Part shown: positions 51,286-60,157 of the stretch, in pieces | How positions within the stretch are numbered: position 1 is the first letter of the stretch | Layout: each line of letters opens with the position of its first letter | Notes under the pieces: generated by a model | Databases searched by the model: none | What the model was told of the DNA's origin: nothing | The model's input: the letters and a program-made list of their open reading frames with translations, nothing else | Translations under genes and position numbers: made by a program | Assembly (NCBI GenBank): GCA_964441775.1 | Contig: CAYTVL010000005.1 | Location: forward strand, 1-64,000 | DNA from: SYOC01 sp964441775 | GTDB lineage: Bacteria; Desulfobacterota; Binatia; Bin18 | DNA: 64,000 nucleotides | Direction: 5' to 3'

Positions 51286-52182
51286 CTAGAGCATGCGAGG
51301 CGGCGTGAGATGCGACCCCAAGGTGTTGTCAAACACTTTGAAGAGGTGATCGAGATCCCAGGGACCCTGACTGTAGATGACTTTCTCCGGCACGATGTGG
51401 GTGTACAAGGAAATCCGATAGCCGCTGGCCCCAAGTACTTGTCCATTAACGTTCTGCGCGTTGTCACTGGCGAGGTAGACCACAATCGGCGCGACGTTGC
51501 CTGGGTCCATGGGGCTCGCCTGCGCCTGCTCACTGTTTGTGTTGAGGCCCATCTGTTGCGCAAAATTGGCCGGAATGGTGTCGGTCATGCGCGTGGCCGC
51601 CCCGGGCATGATGGCGTTACAGGTGATGCCGTATTTGCCTAAAGCATTTGCACAGCTATAGGTGAGCCCCAAGATACCAGCTTTGGCGGCTGCATAATTA
51701 GGCTGTCCCGGAGCGCCCAACGCTGAACCAGATGAGAAGTTGATAATGCGTCCACTTTTTTGTTGACGCATAAGCGCGGAGGCCGGGCGGATCGTACAAT
51801 AATGTCCCTTGAGATGCACGGCAACGACGGCATCCCACTCTTCTTCACTCATGTTGAAGATCATGCGGTCGCGCAGAATTCCAGCGCAATTGACCAGAAT
51901 GTCGAGCCTGCCAAACGAATCGACCGCCGTCTGCACCAACGCTTCGCCGCCTTTGACCGTGGCGATATTGTCAACATTCGCCATCGCTTGACTGCCTTTA
52001 CTTTTGATTTCATCAACCACTTGTTGCGCCGGGGCGCGGTCGGCGCCGACGCCGTTCACGTCGCCGCCGAGATCATTCACGACGACTTTGGCTCCTTCCT
52101 TCGCCATCAGCAGCGCGATGCCGCGCCCAATGCCGCGCCCAGAGCCGGTGATTGCCGCCACTTTGCCATCAAGTTTACCCAT
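51286..52182 (-). CDS. SDR, (3R)-hydroxyacyl-CoA dehydrogenase-like
   Basis: A 298-residue classical SDR with ITGSGRGIGRGIALLMAKEG, NCAGILRDRMIFNMSEEEWD, the catalytic SSGSALGAPGQPNYAAAKAGI (Ser, Tyr, Lys) and ITCNAIMPGA. The loop VVVNDLGGDVNGVG matches peroxisomal-type multifunctional enzyme 2/HSD17B4 N-terminal domains. A hydroxyacyl-CoA or steroid substrate is likely. It lies 27 nt downstream of an acyl-CoA dehydrogenase gene and AAAGGAGGAG precedes the ATG. Confidence 0.9.
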   Translation of the reverse strand: MGKLDGKVAAITGSGRGIGRGIALLMAKEGAKVVVNDLGGDVNGVGADRAPAQQVVDEIKSKGSQAMANVDNIATVKGGEALVQTAVDSFGRLDILVNCAGILRDRMIFNMSEEEWDAVVAVHLKGHYCTIRPASALMRQQKSGRIINFSSGSALGAPGQPNYAAAKAGILGLTYSCANALGKYGITCNAIMPGAATRMTDTIPANFAQQMGLNTNSEQAQASPMDPGNVAPIVVYLASDNAQNVNGQVLGASGYRISLYTHIVPEKVIYSQGPWDLDHLFKVFDNTLGSHLTPPRML

Positions 52183-52209
52183 TGTGCACTCCTCCTTTAT
52201 TGACGTTGT

Positions 52210-53394
52210 TTATCCTTTTGGTAATCCCAACATGCGGTCGCCCAAAATCCCTCGTTGAATCTCAGACGTGCCGCCGCCGATCGTCAGCAAGCGATACGAG
52301 AGCGCAGCGCGCGACCATCGGCCATTGTCGATCGTATGGGGCGAGCCTTGTGCCAGTTGCGCGTAAGAACCTAACAACTCTGTCGCAAAGTTTGCGATAC
52401 GGATATTCAATTCAGACCCGAAAAGCTTGTTAATGGATCCTTCCGGTCCCGGCGGTGTTCCTTTGAGGCGCTTACTGAAGCCGCGAAACATGTTGTACGT
52501 AATGGCCATACTCTCAATGGAAAACTGCGCCAATTTTTGCCGGACGGCGGGGTCTTCGGTCGCAGGTTTGCCGTTGATTTCAATCGTCTTCGCTATACGA
52601 ATCAACTCAGCAAGGTGTCGATGCACAGGTAATTCCGACCCGATGCCGGCGCGTTCGTGCATGAGCGTGGTCACTAACACTTTCCACCCTTCATGCAGTG
52701 GCCCAAGCATATTGGTGCGGGACACGCGGACATCTTCGAAAAAGACCTCGTTGAACTCGGCGTCTCCGGTGATTTGCACCAGCGGGCGCACCGTCACGCC
52801 CGGCGTCTTCATATCGACAATGAGACACGTGATGCCGCGATGCTTGGCTGCGTTCGGGTCCGTGCGTACGAACAACTGAATGAAATCCGCCTGATGCGCG
52901 TAGCTGGTCCACACCTTCTGACCATTCACCACGAAGTAGTCGCCATCTTCCACCGCCCGCGTTTGCAAGGACGCCAGGTCCGACCCCGCATTGGGTTCAG
53001 AAAGCCCTTCGCACCAGATTTCCTCGCCGGAGAGGATTTTGGGGAGATAACGCTTTTTTTGCTCTTCCGTGCCCCAGTGGAAAACCGTCGGCCCCGACAT
53101 AATAAGCCCAAGGGTATTAGCGAAACGCGGGGCGTGGGCCCGGTACATTTCCTGATTGTAAATGAACATCTCCATCAGGCTGGCGCCGCGACCGCCGTAT
53201 TCTTTGGGCCAGTGAATTCCCACCCATCCAGCATCGTACGCTTTTTTCTGCCACGCGCGCTGAAACTCAAAACGTGCGTGCGCATCAATCCGGTCGAATT
53301 CTTGCGGATCGTAGCTCTCGGGGAGATTCGCTTCCAGCCATGTGCGGAGTTCCTGACGAAACGTCTCTTCTTCAGGAGTAAAATTGAAATCCAT
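52210..53394 (-). CDS. Acyl-CoA dehydrogenase
   Basis: A 394-residue FAD-dependent acyl-CoA dehydrogenase. Marks are WCEGLSEPNAGSDLASLQTRA (FAD/substrate signature), KVWTSYAHQADF, and near the end RLLTIGGGTSEIQRGILGDRMLGLP. No Glu sits at the usual position of the medium-chain catalytic base. As in many bacterial actinobacterial-type paralogues, the base may be elsewhere. First gene of an operon with the SDR, suggesting fatty-acid, sterol side-chain or aromatic acyl-CoA oxidation. Confidence 0.93.
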   Translation of the reverse strand: MDFNFTPEEETFRQELRTWLEANLPESYDPQEFDRIDAHARFEFQRAWQKKAYDAGWVGIHWPKEYGGRGASLMEMFIYNQEMYRAHAPRFANTLGLIMSGPTVFHWGTEEQKKRYLPKILSGEEIWCEGLSEPNAGSDLASLQTRAVEDGDYFVVNGQKVWTSYAHQADFIQLFVRTDPNAAKHRGITCLIVDMKTPGVTVRPLVQITGDAEFNEVFFEDVRVSRTNMLGPLHEGWKVLVTTLMHERAGIGSELPVHRHLAELIRIAKTIEINGKPATEDPAVRQKLAQFSIESMAITYNMFRGFSKRLKGTPPGPEGSINKLFGSELNIRIANFATELLGSYAQLAQGSPHTIDNGRWSRAALSYRLLTIGGGTSEIQRGILGDRMLGLPKG

Positions 53395-53522
53395 AAGTCT
53401 GTTTCCCTCTGCGGGGCAATACCTTAACCCCTTCGCTGGAGAGGGTAAAGGGTCAGGGCTTGTCGTCTAACGGTCTGGCAGTCATAACATTAGCAAGTCC
53501 ACTCGCAAAGGAGGAAATCTCT

Positions 53523-54032
53523 ATGGCCGCCGCTTCACCCTACGCGTACATCGCCGCTGGACATCACCAAATTGCTTTTGTCGTCAAAGACCTGAGCGCC
53601 GCGGAACGGTTCTTCACTGAAAAAATGGGCGTGCCGCGGTTTTTCCGCTTTAACGACGTACAGGTGCATGAAGCGATGTATCGCGGCAATCCTGGTGATT
53701 TCCACATGCACCTGTCTCTGGGATACGCGGGCAACTCGCAGATTGAACTGATACAGCATCTCTCTGGCCGCAGCATTTACAAAGAATTTCTCGACAAGCG
53801 CGGCGAAGGACTTCATCATCTCGGCTTCATCGTGCCGGATCACGACAAGATCATTGCTGACTTTGCCGCCAATGGGTTCCCGGTGATTCAGAGCGGGCGC
53901 ATCGGCAACAACCCCGGCGTCAAGTTTGCCTACTTCGACACGGAAGCGATGATCGGAGCCATTATGGAAAGCATTGTCCTCGATGAGGAGAACCGGAAAC
54001 TGTTTGAAAAGATTAAGGGAGGGCCGCTTTGA
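53523..54032 (+). CDS. VOC-family protein (glyoxalase/epimerase-like)
   Basis: A 169-residue protein with two VOC modules. GHHQIAFVVKDLSAAERFF starts the first and GLHHLGFIVPDHDKIIADF the second. The HHxxF pattern and the terminal Glu in AIMESIVL agree with a metal site like that of methylmalonyl-CoA epimerase, though the overall family is not certain. ATG 53523 has AAAGGAGG upstream; earlier in-frame codons add nothing. Divergent from the acyl-CoA dehydrogenase operon, so it may work on related acyl compounds. Confidence 0.85.
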   Translation: MAAASPYAYIAAGHHQIAFVVKDLSAAERFFTEKMGVPRFFRFNDVQVHEAMYRGNPGDFHMHLSLGYAGNSQIELIQHLSGRSIYKEFLDKRGEGLHHLGFIVPDHDKIIADFAANGFPVIQSGRIGNNPGVKFAYFDTEAMIGAIMESIVLDEENRKLFEKIKGGPL

Positions 54033-54129
54033 TCTTGTGGTCCCCAGGCAGAGCCTGGGAACGAGAAGAAAATCTAACTTGACAGAGTATTATTAGATTG
54101 TCGCAGTAATTATGCTGGGTTGAAGAGAC

Positions 54130-54217
54130 AGAATCTCTGCAGAGATTGCTTCGCTACGCTCGCAATGACCGAGCGGGCTGTCATTGCGAGGAGCAGAGCG
54201 ACGAAGCAATCTCACAA
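54130..54217. repeat. Palindromic intergenic repeat
   Basis: An inverted repeat: GAGATTGCTTCG at 54141-54152 with CGAAGCAATCTC at 54202-54213, and CGCAATGAC at 54160-54168 with GTCATTGCG at 54180-54188. It belongs to the class of dispersed palindromes seen in many genomes. It sits in a 236-nt gap between the VOC gene and the Asp-box propeller gene that holds no gene. Confidence 0.75.
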
Positions 54218-54268
54218 AGCGAGCGACTCCTAACCTGTCAAAACTTCTACGGTGATCTACCAGCTGAT

Positions 54269-55270
54269 TCAATTCGGCGTCCAGGCCATGGCGCGAATCT
54301 CGCCGAATTCTTGGTCTACTTTGTCCCAGGATGCGCCCCCATCCTCACTTGTGTACACGTACCCGTGCAGGCTATTGGCGACGATAACATCCGGGTTCGC
54401 GGGATGCGTCCCGAACCAATAGATCGTCGAGTTCGGCGCTTTAGGCAGCTTCGCGGCCTCCCACGTTTTGCCGCCGTCAGTCGACCGCTGGATGGCTCCA
54501 GTTTTGCCGGGAATAAAATCACCGTTCCCTACAAAGATCACATCGGGGTTGTCGGGTTTCACTGCCACGCCGCGACAATACGAAATCTTGTCCTTCTCAA
54601 AGAAGCGTGGGAACCCATGCAATGACCAACTCTCGCCTTCAGTCGTGCTCGTCCAAATACCGTCCGGAGTGGTGACGTGAATTTTCGTCGGTTTACCCTG
54701 GGCGATGGTCAACCCGTGCACGTCTTGATTTAAGAAGTTATCGCCCAGCGGCGGCAGATGAACCCAGTTGTCCCCGCCATCGCGGCTGCAATAGACGCCG
54801 TCGATCTCCACGCCAGCCCAGACAGAACGTGAGTCGCGCGGATCGAAGACGATGTTCGTCACTTTCGGGGCTCCGGCGAAGCAGCGATCAACAATAGGCG
54901 CGGGGAGCTTCTCCCAGTGTTTGCCGCCGTCGGTGGAGCGGTACACTCCTGGCGGCTTCGTGCCGAAGAAGATGATGTCGGGATTGGTGGGATGCACGGC
55001 AACCGACCAAATCTGCGCACCGTCGGGGACCGGCGATTCCACCAAGTCCCACGTGGCCCCCCTGTCTTCGCTGCGATAGAGCCCAACCTCGGAGCCCGCG
55101 AGGATGCGGTTCGGGTCCTGCGGGTACACAGCCAAGCTGCGAATCTGAATTTCCCCAGGTTCAGCATGGAAAGGCAGATTCATTTTACTGCGTCGCCATT
55201 TTTCGCCTCCGTTGGGGCTGTACCAGACACCAGCGCCCACGGTGCCAACACAAATTGTGAAATCTTTCAT
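54269..55270 (-). CDS. Asp-box (BNR) beta-propeller protein
   Basis: A 333-residue propeller with seven Asp-box motifs at blade tips: SPNGGEKW, SEDRGATW, STDGGKHW, SRDGGDNW, STTEGESW, STDGGKTW and SEDGGASW. This is the pattern of VPS10/sortilin-like and photosystem-II-stability-factor-like propellers. No signal peptide or catalytic sialidase arginines are evident, so it is a binding protein, not a sialidase. It lies 29 nt downstream of an amidohydrolase gene on the same strand. Confidence 0.87.
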   Translation of the reverse strand: MKDFTICVGTVGAGVWYSPNGGEKWRRSKMNLPFHAEPGEIQIRSLAVYPQDPNRILAGSEVGLYRSEDRGATWDLVESPVPDGAQIWSVAVHPTNPDIIFFGTKPPGVYRSTDGGKHWEKLPAPIVDRCFAGAPKVTNIVFDPRDSRSVWAGVEIDGVYCSRDGGDNWVHLPPLGDNFLNQDVHGLTIAQGKPTKIHVTTPDGIWTSTTEGESWSLHGFPRFFEKDKISYCRGVAVKPDNPDVIFVGNGDFIPGKTGAIQRSTDGGKTWEAAKLPKAPNSTIYWFGTHPANPDVIVANSLHGYVYTSEDGGASWDKVDQEFGEIRAMAWTPN

Positions 55271-55299
55271 GATCGATTCTCCTTTACTTGTTTGACTCT

Positions 55300-56679
55300 T
55301 CAGTGTCCGAGCGTCACCTCGGATTTTGGCACCTGTTTCAACAACTGCTGCGGATCGTGCGCCACGCCGCCTCGGTAGACGGTCGTCATCTTGCGGATCT
55401 CGTGTACGTTGCGCACTGGATCACCATCGACCACCAAGAAGTCGGCGTAGCGGCCAGGGGCGATACTACCGAGGTTTTCTTGTTGGCGCAGGTAGGTCGC
55501 AGCTACCGAGGTAACCGCTTTAATCGCAGCCATGGAACCGATCGCCTCGGCGAGGAGTTCAACCTCACGTAAGAGCGCGTACCCCGGCGGAGGGAACGGC
55601 AAGCCACCGCAGTCCGTGCCGCCCACGACCAGCCCACCGGCTTCGTGCAAGATGCGGGTGACTTCCTGATGCTTCTCCAGAGCTTTGACGCAGTTGGCGG
55701 GATCGAAAAAGCCCGGGTACATATCCCAATCCGGTCGCTCGCCGATATGCGCGATCATAGCTTTCTGTCGGGCCAACGCCATCGGTGGGATATACTGACG
55801 ATCCGGGTCCTTCATCGCAGCTTCGCGTCCGCACCTTGCCAGCCACAGCAGGTCTAGAGTTGTGCCCATATTCACTTGGTGATCGACCATCGCGCCGAAC
55901 CAGGTCTTCGCGCGCTGGCTTTGCAAGTCAGTCTCTTCCCAGCCTTTAACCGTCTGCGTCCAGAAGCGCGGGTCCATCATAGACTTGACGCCTGTGCCCG
56001 AGCCCGGACCGAACTGCAGATCCAAGGCGCAAAAGTCATTGTAGGGTGAGATCCACACATGCTCTAAACCGTTGATGCCGGCTTTGATGAGGTCCAGCGA
56101 GTGCGAGTAGCCCAGATGGCCAGTAACCGGCACGCGATTGTCAACAAATTTAATGACCGCTTTGGCGGTGTCCGGCGGCAGGGTAAAATAGAGCTTGATT
56201 CCATCAACGCCAGCTTTGAGGAGATCGCCAATTTTCTGAGGAACCGCATCGGGCGAAGGAATGCTGTCGAGCATTTCTCCGAGCGGCCCGCCGTATTCGA
56301 AACTCTGGTCTGGGCCATCCAGTAGCGGACCGAGAATAAACATGCGTGGCCCCAGCTTTCTGCCGCTGTTGAGATCGGATTTGAGTTGTTTGACCTTCTC
56401 CAGCTTGGCGCCGACATCACGCACGGTGGTGACTCCGGCAGCCAGGAAGAGCGGCAGCGATTCGCTGTCCATAAAGGTCGCGTGCACGTGTGTGTCAATC
56501 AGCCCGGGCATGACAGTCTTCCCACCTAGGTCGATAGTTTGCCCACCAGCGGGTGACGGCAGGTCGCCGGATGCGACTTGCGCGATGCGCTCGCCGTCGA
56601 TGAGAATCGACATGCGGTCCCGCGGTTGGTCGGCTACGCCATCGATCAGCCGCGCGTTTTTGAGTAATGTTTGCGCCAT
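55300..56679 (-). CDS. Metal-dependent amidohydrolase
   Basis: A 459-residue amidohydrolase of the imidazolonepropionase/prolidase-like group. The beta-sandwich start (TLLKNARLIDGVADQPRD) is followed by the metal motif GLIDTHVHATFMD (HxH). VTGHLGYSHSL and HVWISPYNDF are candidates for the later His ligands, and GGTDCGGLPFP for the catalytic Asp. Substrate unknown. It is in line with the MFS transporter and propeller genes, suggesting uptake and hydrolysis of an amide or cyclic compound. Confidence 0.88.
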   Translation of the reverse strand: MAQTLLKNARLIDGVADQPRDRMSILIDGERIAQVASGDLPSPAGGQTIDLGGKTVMPGLIDTHVHATFMDSESLPLFLAAGVTTVRDVGAKLEKVKQLKSDLNSGRKLGPRMFILGPLLDGPDQSFEYGGPLGEMLDSIPSPDAVPQKIGDLLKAGVDGIKLYFTLPPDTAKAVIKFVDNRVPVTGHLGYSHSLDLIKAGINGLEHVWISPYNDFCALDLQFGPGSGTGVKSMMDPRFWTQTVKGWEETDLQSQRAKTWFGAMVDHQVNMGTTLDLLWLARCGREAAMKDPDRQYIPPMALARQKAMIAHIGERPDWDMYPGFFDPANCVKALEKHQEVTRILHEAGGLVVGGTDCGGLPFPPPGYALLREVELLAEAIGSMAAIKAVTSVAATYLRQQENLGSIAPGRYADFLVVDGDPVRNVHEIRKMTTVYRGGVAHDPQQLLKQVPKSEVTLGH

Positions 56680-56715
56680 AACGCCTCCTTTTTCTTCTCT
56701 CTGTATGTACGCTTT

Positions 56716-58131
56716 TTATGAACCTAACGCCACGCGCTCACTGGCGTTCAACGTCTGAGCCAAAGCCGCTTTCTCGACTTTCTCGCGCTTCACTCGACGC
56801 TCATAGCCCACGATGGGCAGTAGCACCAGCGCACCTGCGACCGAGGCGGCGGCCAGGCTACAAAATCCCCAAAAGAACGAACCCGTGAGGTCATACGACC
56901 GACCGAGCACGACCGGACCAACAATGCCTCCACTGCCGCCACAGATACCGGCGAAGATGGCAATGGTCACTCCCAACACTTCCGCCGGAAACAAATCAAA
57001 GAGCACCACGATCAGACTGTTGGTCGCTGCCGCATTAAGAAAAAGCACGACGCTCATCAAAAGAATGACCGTGGAGACATCAGTGCTCAACAGGAGCCCC
57101 ACGATCGCCGGAGCCGTGAGCAACCCTGTACATAACGCGACACTGCTACGATTGCCCACGCGATCGCCCATATACCCTGCGCCTAGCGCACCCGCGCACG
57201 CAGCCGCATACGGCAAGATTAAATAGAACCCGCTGCTCGCCGCCGTGTACCCTCGTTCTTTGACGAGATAACCAGGAAGCCAGCTCAGGTTGGTGAAGAA
57301 TACGCCCAACGCACAGAACCCCGCGAAGCAAAGCCCCCAGTACACAGGATTCTTGGCGAGCAGGCGCACCCCTTCGGCAAATAAGAGCGTCCGCACGCCG
57401 CCATGTTGCGGGTCAAACGTCACGCGGTCAGTGGCAAGCGCGGTCGCGATGAGTTCCTTCTCTCGCTCAGACACCCAGGGATGATCCTGCGGGTGGTCAT
57501 ACACAAACAGCCAAAAGAGGGCGACGCCGACCAGCGTTAAGGCGCCCGTGCCGTAGAACATCACGCGCCAGCTCCAAGTCCCGATCAGCCAACCCACCAG
57601 AGGCGTTCCCAGGATCAGCCCCACATACCCAAATCCCATCGACACGCCGTAGACCCAGCCGCGCTCGTTCGGCAGTAACCAATGGTTTTCTAATTTGTGA
57701 AGCGGATTCGCCACTGCTCCTTCAGAAACGCCAAAGAGTCCGCGCACAAACATGAGCTGGGCCAGGGAAGAGCACATCCCGGTCGCCGCCGTCAATACGC
57801 ACCATGCTAAGAGCATAACGGACGACCAGCGCCGAATGCTGAGATGATCCGCCGCCAGCCCACCCCCCAATTGCCCGGAGATGTAACCCCAATAGTACGC
57901 GCTGAGGATCACGCCAGCCTCAACGCCGCTCAGATGCAGCTCGTCCATGATATAGGGAATCGCCAATGAGATGTTGACACGGTCAAGAAAGAGGAAGAAC
58001 AGCATCATCCACAGGGCGCTCATGACCACGTAGCGGAAGCGCGGCGCAGGGTTGGTCAGGATCTTTTCGTGCGCCAAAGAGCGCGCGTCGGGTATGAAAG
58101 GATCGAAGGGTGTCTCCATGCTCCTTCCCAT
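56716..58131 (-). CDS. MFS transporter (anion:cation symporter-like)
   Basis: A 471-residue, 12-helix major-facilitator protein. FLFLDRVNISLAIPYI and the loop 2-3 motif HLSIRRWSSVMLLAW are present. GGGLAADHLS and YRERGYTAASSGFY-like segments (here KERGYTAASSGFYLILPY) match the ACS/GudP/ExuT group, which imports organic acid anions such as hexuronates or phthalate-like compounds. It lies 36 nt upstream of the amidohydrolase gene on the same strand and may supply its substrate. Confidence 0.9.
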   Translation of the reverse strand: MGRSMETPFDPFIPDARSLAHEKILTNPAPRFRYVVMSALWMMLFFLFLDRVNISLAIPYIMDELHLSGVEAGVILSAYYWGYISGQLGGGLAADHLSIRRWSSVMLLAWCVLTAATGMCSSLAQLMFVRGLFGVSEGAVANPLHKLENHWLLPNERGWVYGVSMGFGYVGLILGTPLVGWLIGTWSWRVMFYGTGALTLVGVALFWLFVYDHPQDHPWVSEREKELIATALATDRVTFDPQHGGVRTLLFAEGVRLLAKNPVYWGLCFAGFCALGVFFTNLSWLPGYLVKERGYTAASSGFYLILPYAAACAGALGAGYMGDRVGNRSSVALCTGLLTAPAIVGLLLSTDVSTVILLMSVVLFLNAAATNSLIVVLFDLFPAEVLGVTIAIFAGICGGSGGIVGPVVLGRSYDLTGSFFWGFCSLAAASVAGALVLLPIVGYERRVKREKVEKAALAQTLNASERVALGS

Positions 58132-58253
58132 AAGACGAAGTTCCCCCTTCTGTCAAGGAAAAGCTCAAAGAAAGAAGAGAAGGCGCAACGTCTTTCGTTG
58201 CAAATCCCTCCTATGGTAGAGTCCTGACATACACCCAAAATAAGGAGGGCGTT

Positions 58254-59936
58254 ATGCTCGACCTCGTGATTCGCAATGGCTGGATCGTTGACGGAACCGG
58301 CGCACCGGGGTTTTCAGGAGAAGTGGCGATTCAACAGGGGAAAGTGGTCGCCATCGATAAACGCATTACCGACAGCGCCCGTCGCGAGATTGACGCGGGC
58401 GGGAAAGTGGTTGCCCCAGGGTTCATCGACGTACATACACATTATGATGCACAGGTCTTGTGGGACCCGCTGTGCACCTCCTCTTCATGGCATGGCAGCA
58501 CCACCGTGGTCACCGGCAACTGTGGATTCACGCTGGCGCCCTGTCGACCTGAGGACCGAGATTATGTCACGCGTATGCTGGCGGTCGTCGAGGACATGTC
58601 GCTGGAAGCATTGCAAAAAGGGATTACCTGGGGCTGGGAAGACTTTCCTGGCTATCTCAACGCTCTCGACCGGCGACCCAAAGCCATCAATGTAGGCTGC
58701 TACATTGGGCATTCCGCTATCCGCCGCTACGTGATGGGAGCAGACTGTCGACGGACCGCATCGACAAGTGAAGTGACCCGCATGCAAGAAGTCGTGGCCG
58801 AAGCGCTCCACGTCGGGGCGCTGGGCGTGTCTTCCTCGCGCATTCCGTTACACGTGGACGGCGAAGGCAAATCGGTGCCAAGTTTCTATGCGGAGATGTC
58901 AGAACTTCTCGCCCTCGCTCAAACGTTACGCAACGCTGGACATGGCGTATTTGAGATCACCTCCAAGATGGTCCTTCCAGAAGGCGGGCGCGAAGCCGGC
59001 GACTTACCTGACTTGGTCGCGCTGGCGAAAACTTCTGGCCGACCAGTGACCTGGGCCTCGGTTCGCTACCTACCAACTTATCCTGAGCGTTCGTTGTTTA
59101 TTTTGTCCGAAGTGCAGAAAGCGATCGCCCGTGAAGGCGTCCGTCTCCATCCACAGATCGGCTGTCGTGCGTTTGAGACGTACATGAATTGGCAGAAACT
59201 CATGCCGGTGTTCGCTCACCTCCCGACCTGGCGACAAGTCATGTTCATGTCAACTCCAGAAAAAACTGCGGCGTTAGCGAACCCCGAAACACGACTCAAG
59301 ATGCGCGCCGAAGTGGCCGGGGCTACCTTCTTTAATGGCTGGAAGTATGTGGTGGTCAAAGAGGCCAAACGACCCAAGCACAAAGCGTGGGAAGGCCAGA
59401 GTATTACCGCCATCGCCGAGATGCAGGGCAAAGACCCATTAGAGACCTACTTTGATCTGTGTGTCGCTGAAGATTGCGCCACAGAGTTTCTTTATTACGC
59501 TGTAGACATGGAAGAGGAACCGATGAGTCGCATGCTACAGGATCCCAACACGCTGTTGGAAACCGACGCCGGAGCCCATTTAACCTCGCTGTGTAATGCG
59601 GATTTCCCGAGCTACCTGATGGCGCATTGGGTGCGAGACAGAGGTGTACTTAGTTTGGAAGCCGCGATTGCGCATCTGACCTCTCGTCCCGCAAGCGTCC
59701 TTGGTCTCACAGACCGTGGTCGACTCCAGCCTGGCTACGCCGCCGACGTGGTTATTTTTGATCCCCAGCGTATTCGTGGTGGACGTCTACAAACAGCACA
59801 CGATTTACCCGCGCAGCAGCCGCGACTGATTCAGCAAGCGGAAGGCATTTATTTGGTGATGGTGAACGGAGAAACGATTCTCGAAGAAGGCAAAGAGACT
59901 GGGGCGCTGCCCGGGCAACTAGTGAGAGGAAATTAA
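58254..59936 (+). CDS. N-acyl-D-amino-acid deacylase family protein, copy 1
   Basis: A 560-residue amidohydrolase of the D-aminoacylase/dihydroorotase-like family. Marks are LVIRNGWIVDGTG, APGFIDVHTHYDAQVLWDP (HxH plus Asp), GNCGFTLAPC (bridging Cys as in D-aminoacylase), and later LETDAGAHLTSL with the catalytic Asp. The full-length second copy is 222 nt downstream. It should cleave N-acyl-D-amino acids or related amides. A TAAGGAGGG site precedes the ATG. Divergent from the MFS transporter gene. Confidence 0.92.
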   Translation: MLDLVIRNGWIVDGTGAPGFSGEVAIQQGKVVAIDKRITDSARREIDAGGKVVAPGFIDVHTHYDAQVLWDPLCTSSSWHGSTTVVTGNCGFTLAPCRPEDRDYVTRMLAVVEDMSLEALQKGITWGWEDFPGYLNALDRRPKAINVGCYIGHSAIRRYVMGADCRRTASTSEVTRMQEVVAEALHVGALGVSSSRIPLHVDGEGKSVPSFYAEMSELLALAQTLRNAGHGVFEITSKMVLPEGGREAGDLPDLVALAKTSGRPVTWASVRYLPTYPERSLFILSEVQKAIAREGVRLHPQIGCRAFETYMNWQKLMPVFAHLPTWRQVMFMSTPEKTAALANPETRLKMRAEVAGATFFNGWKYVVVKEAKRPKHKAWEGQSITAIAEMQGKDPLETYFDLCVAEDCATEFLYYAVDMEEEPMSRMLQDPNTLLETDAGAHLTSLCNADFPSYLMAHWVRDRGVLSLEAAIAHLTSRPASVLGLTDRGRLQPGYAADVVIFDPQRIRGGRLQTAHDLPAQQPRLIQQAEGIYLVMVNGETILEEGKETGALPGQLVRGN

Positions 59937-59941
59937 TGGGC

Positions 59942-60083
59942 GGGCGCCTAACAAAATCCTGGATTCCGGGTCGCGGCCTGCGGCCTTGCCCGGAATGACG
60001 AGCCAGGTAGAGCCGTCATTCCAGCGCAAGCTGGAATCCAGAAAGAGCCGTGCATACTTTTACCAAGAAATTGTGATGCGCCC
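59942..60083. repeat. 142-bp MITE-like repeat, copy 1
   Basis: It begins 6 nt after the first deacylase stop and ends 75 nt before the second deacylase gene. Terminal inverted repeats are GGGCGCCTAAC at the left and GTGATGCGCCC at the right. Inside are two smaller palindromes (CTGGATTCCGGG and related). It matches 62662-62803 in length and order throughout. Confidence 0.85.
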
Positions 60084-60157
60084 TTCATGAGCATTCCGCT
60101 TTCGTTCAGAATGGTTTCTGTGCTAGATTCCATCCATGCACCCCAAAAGGAGGGACC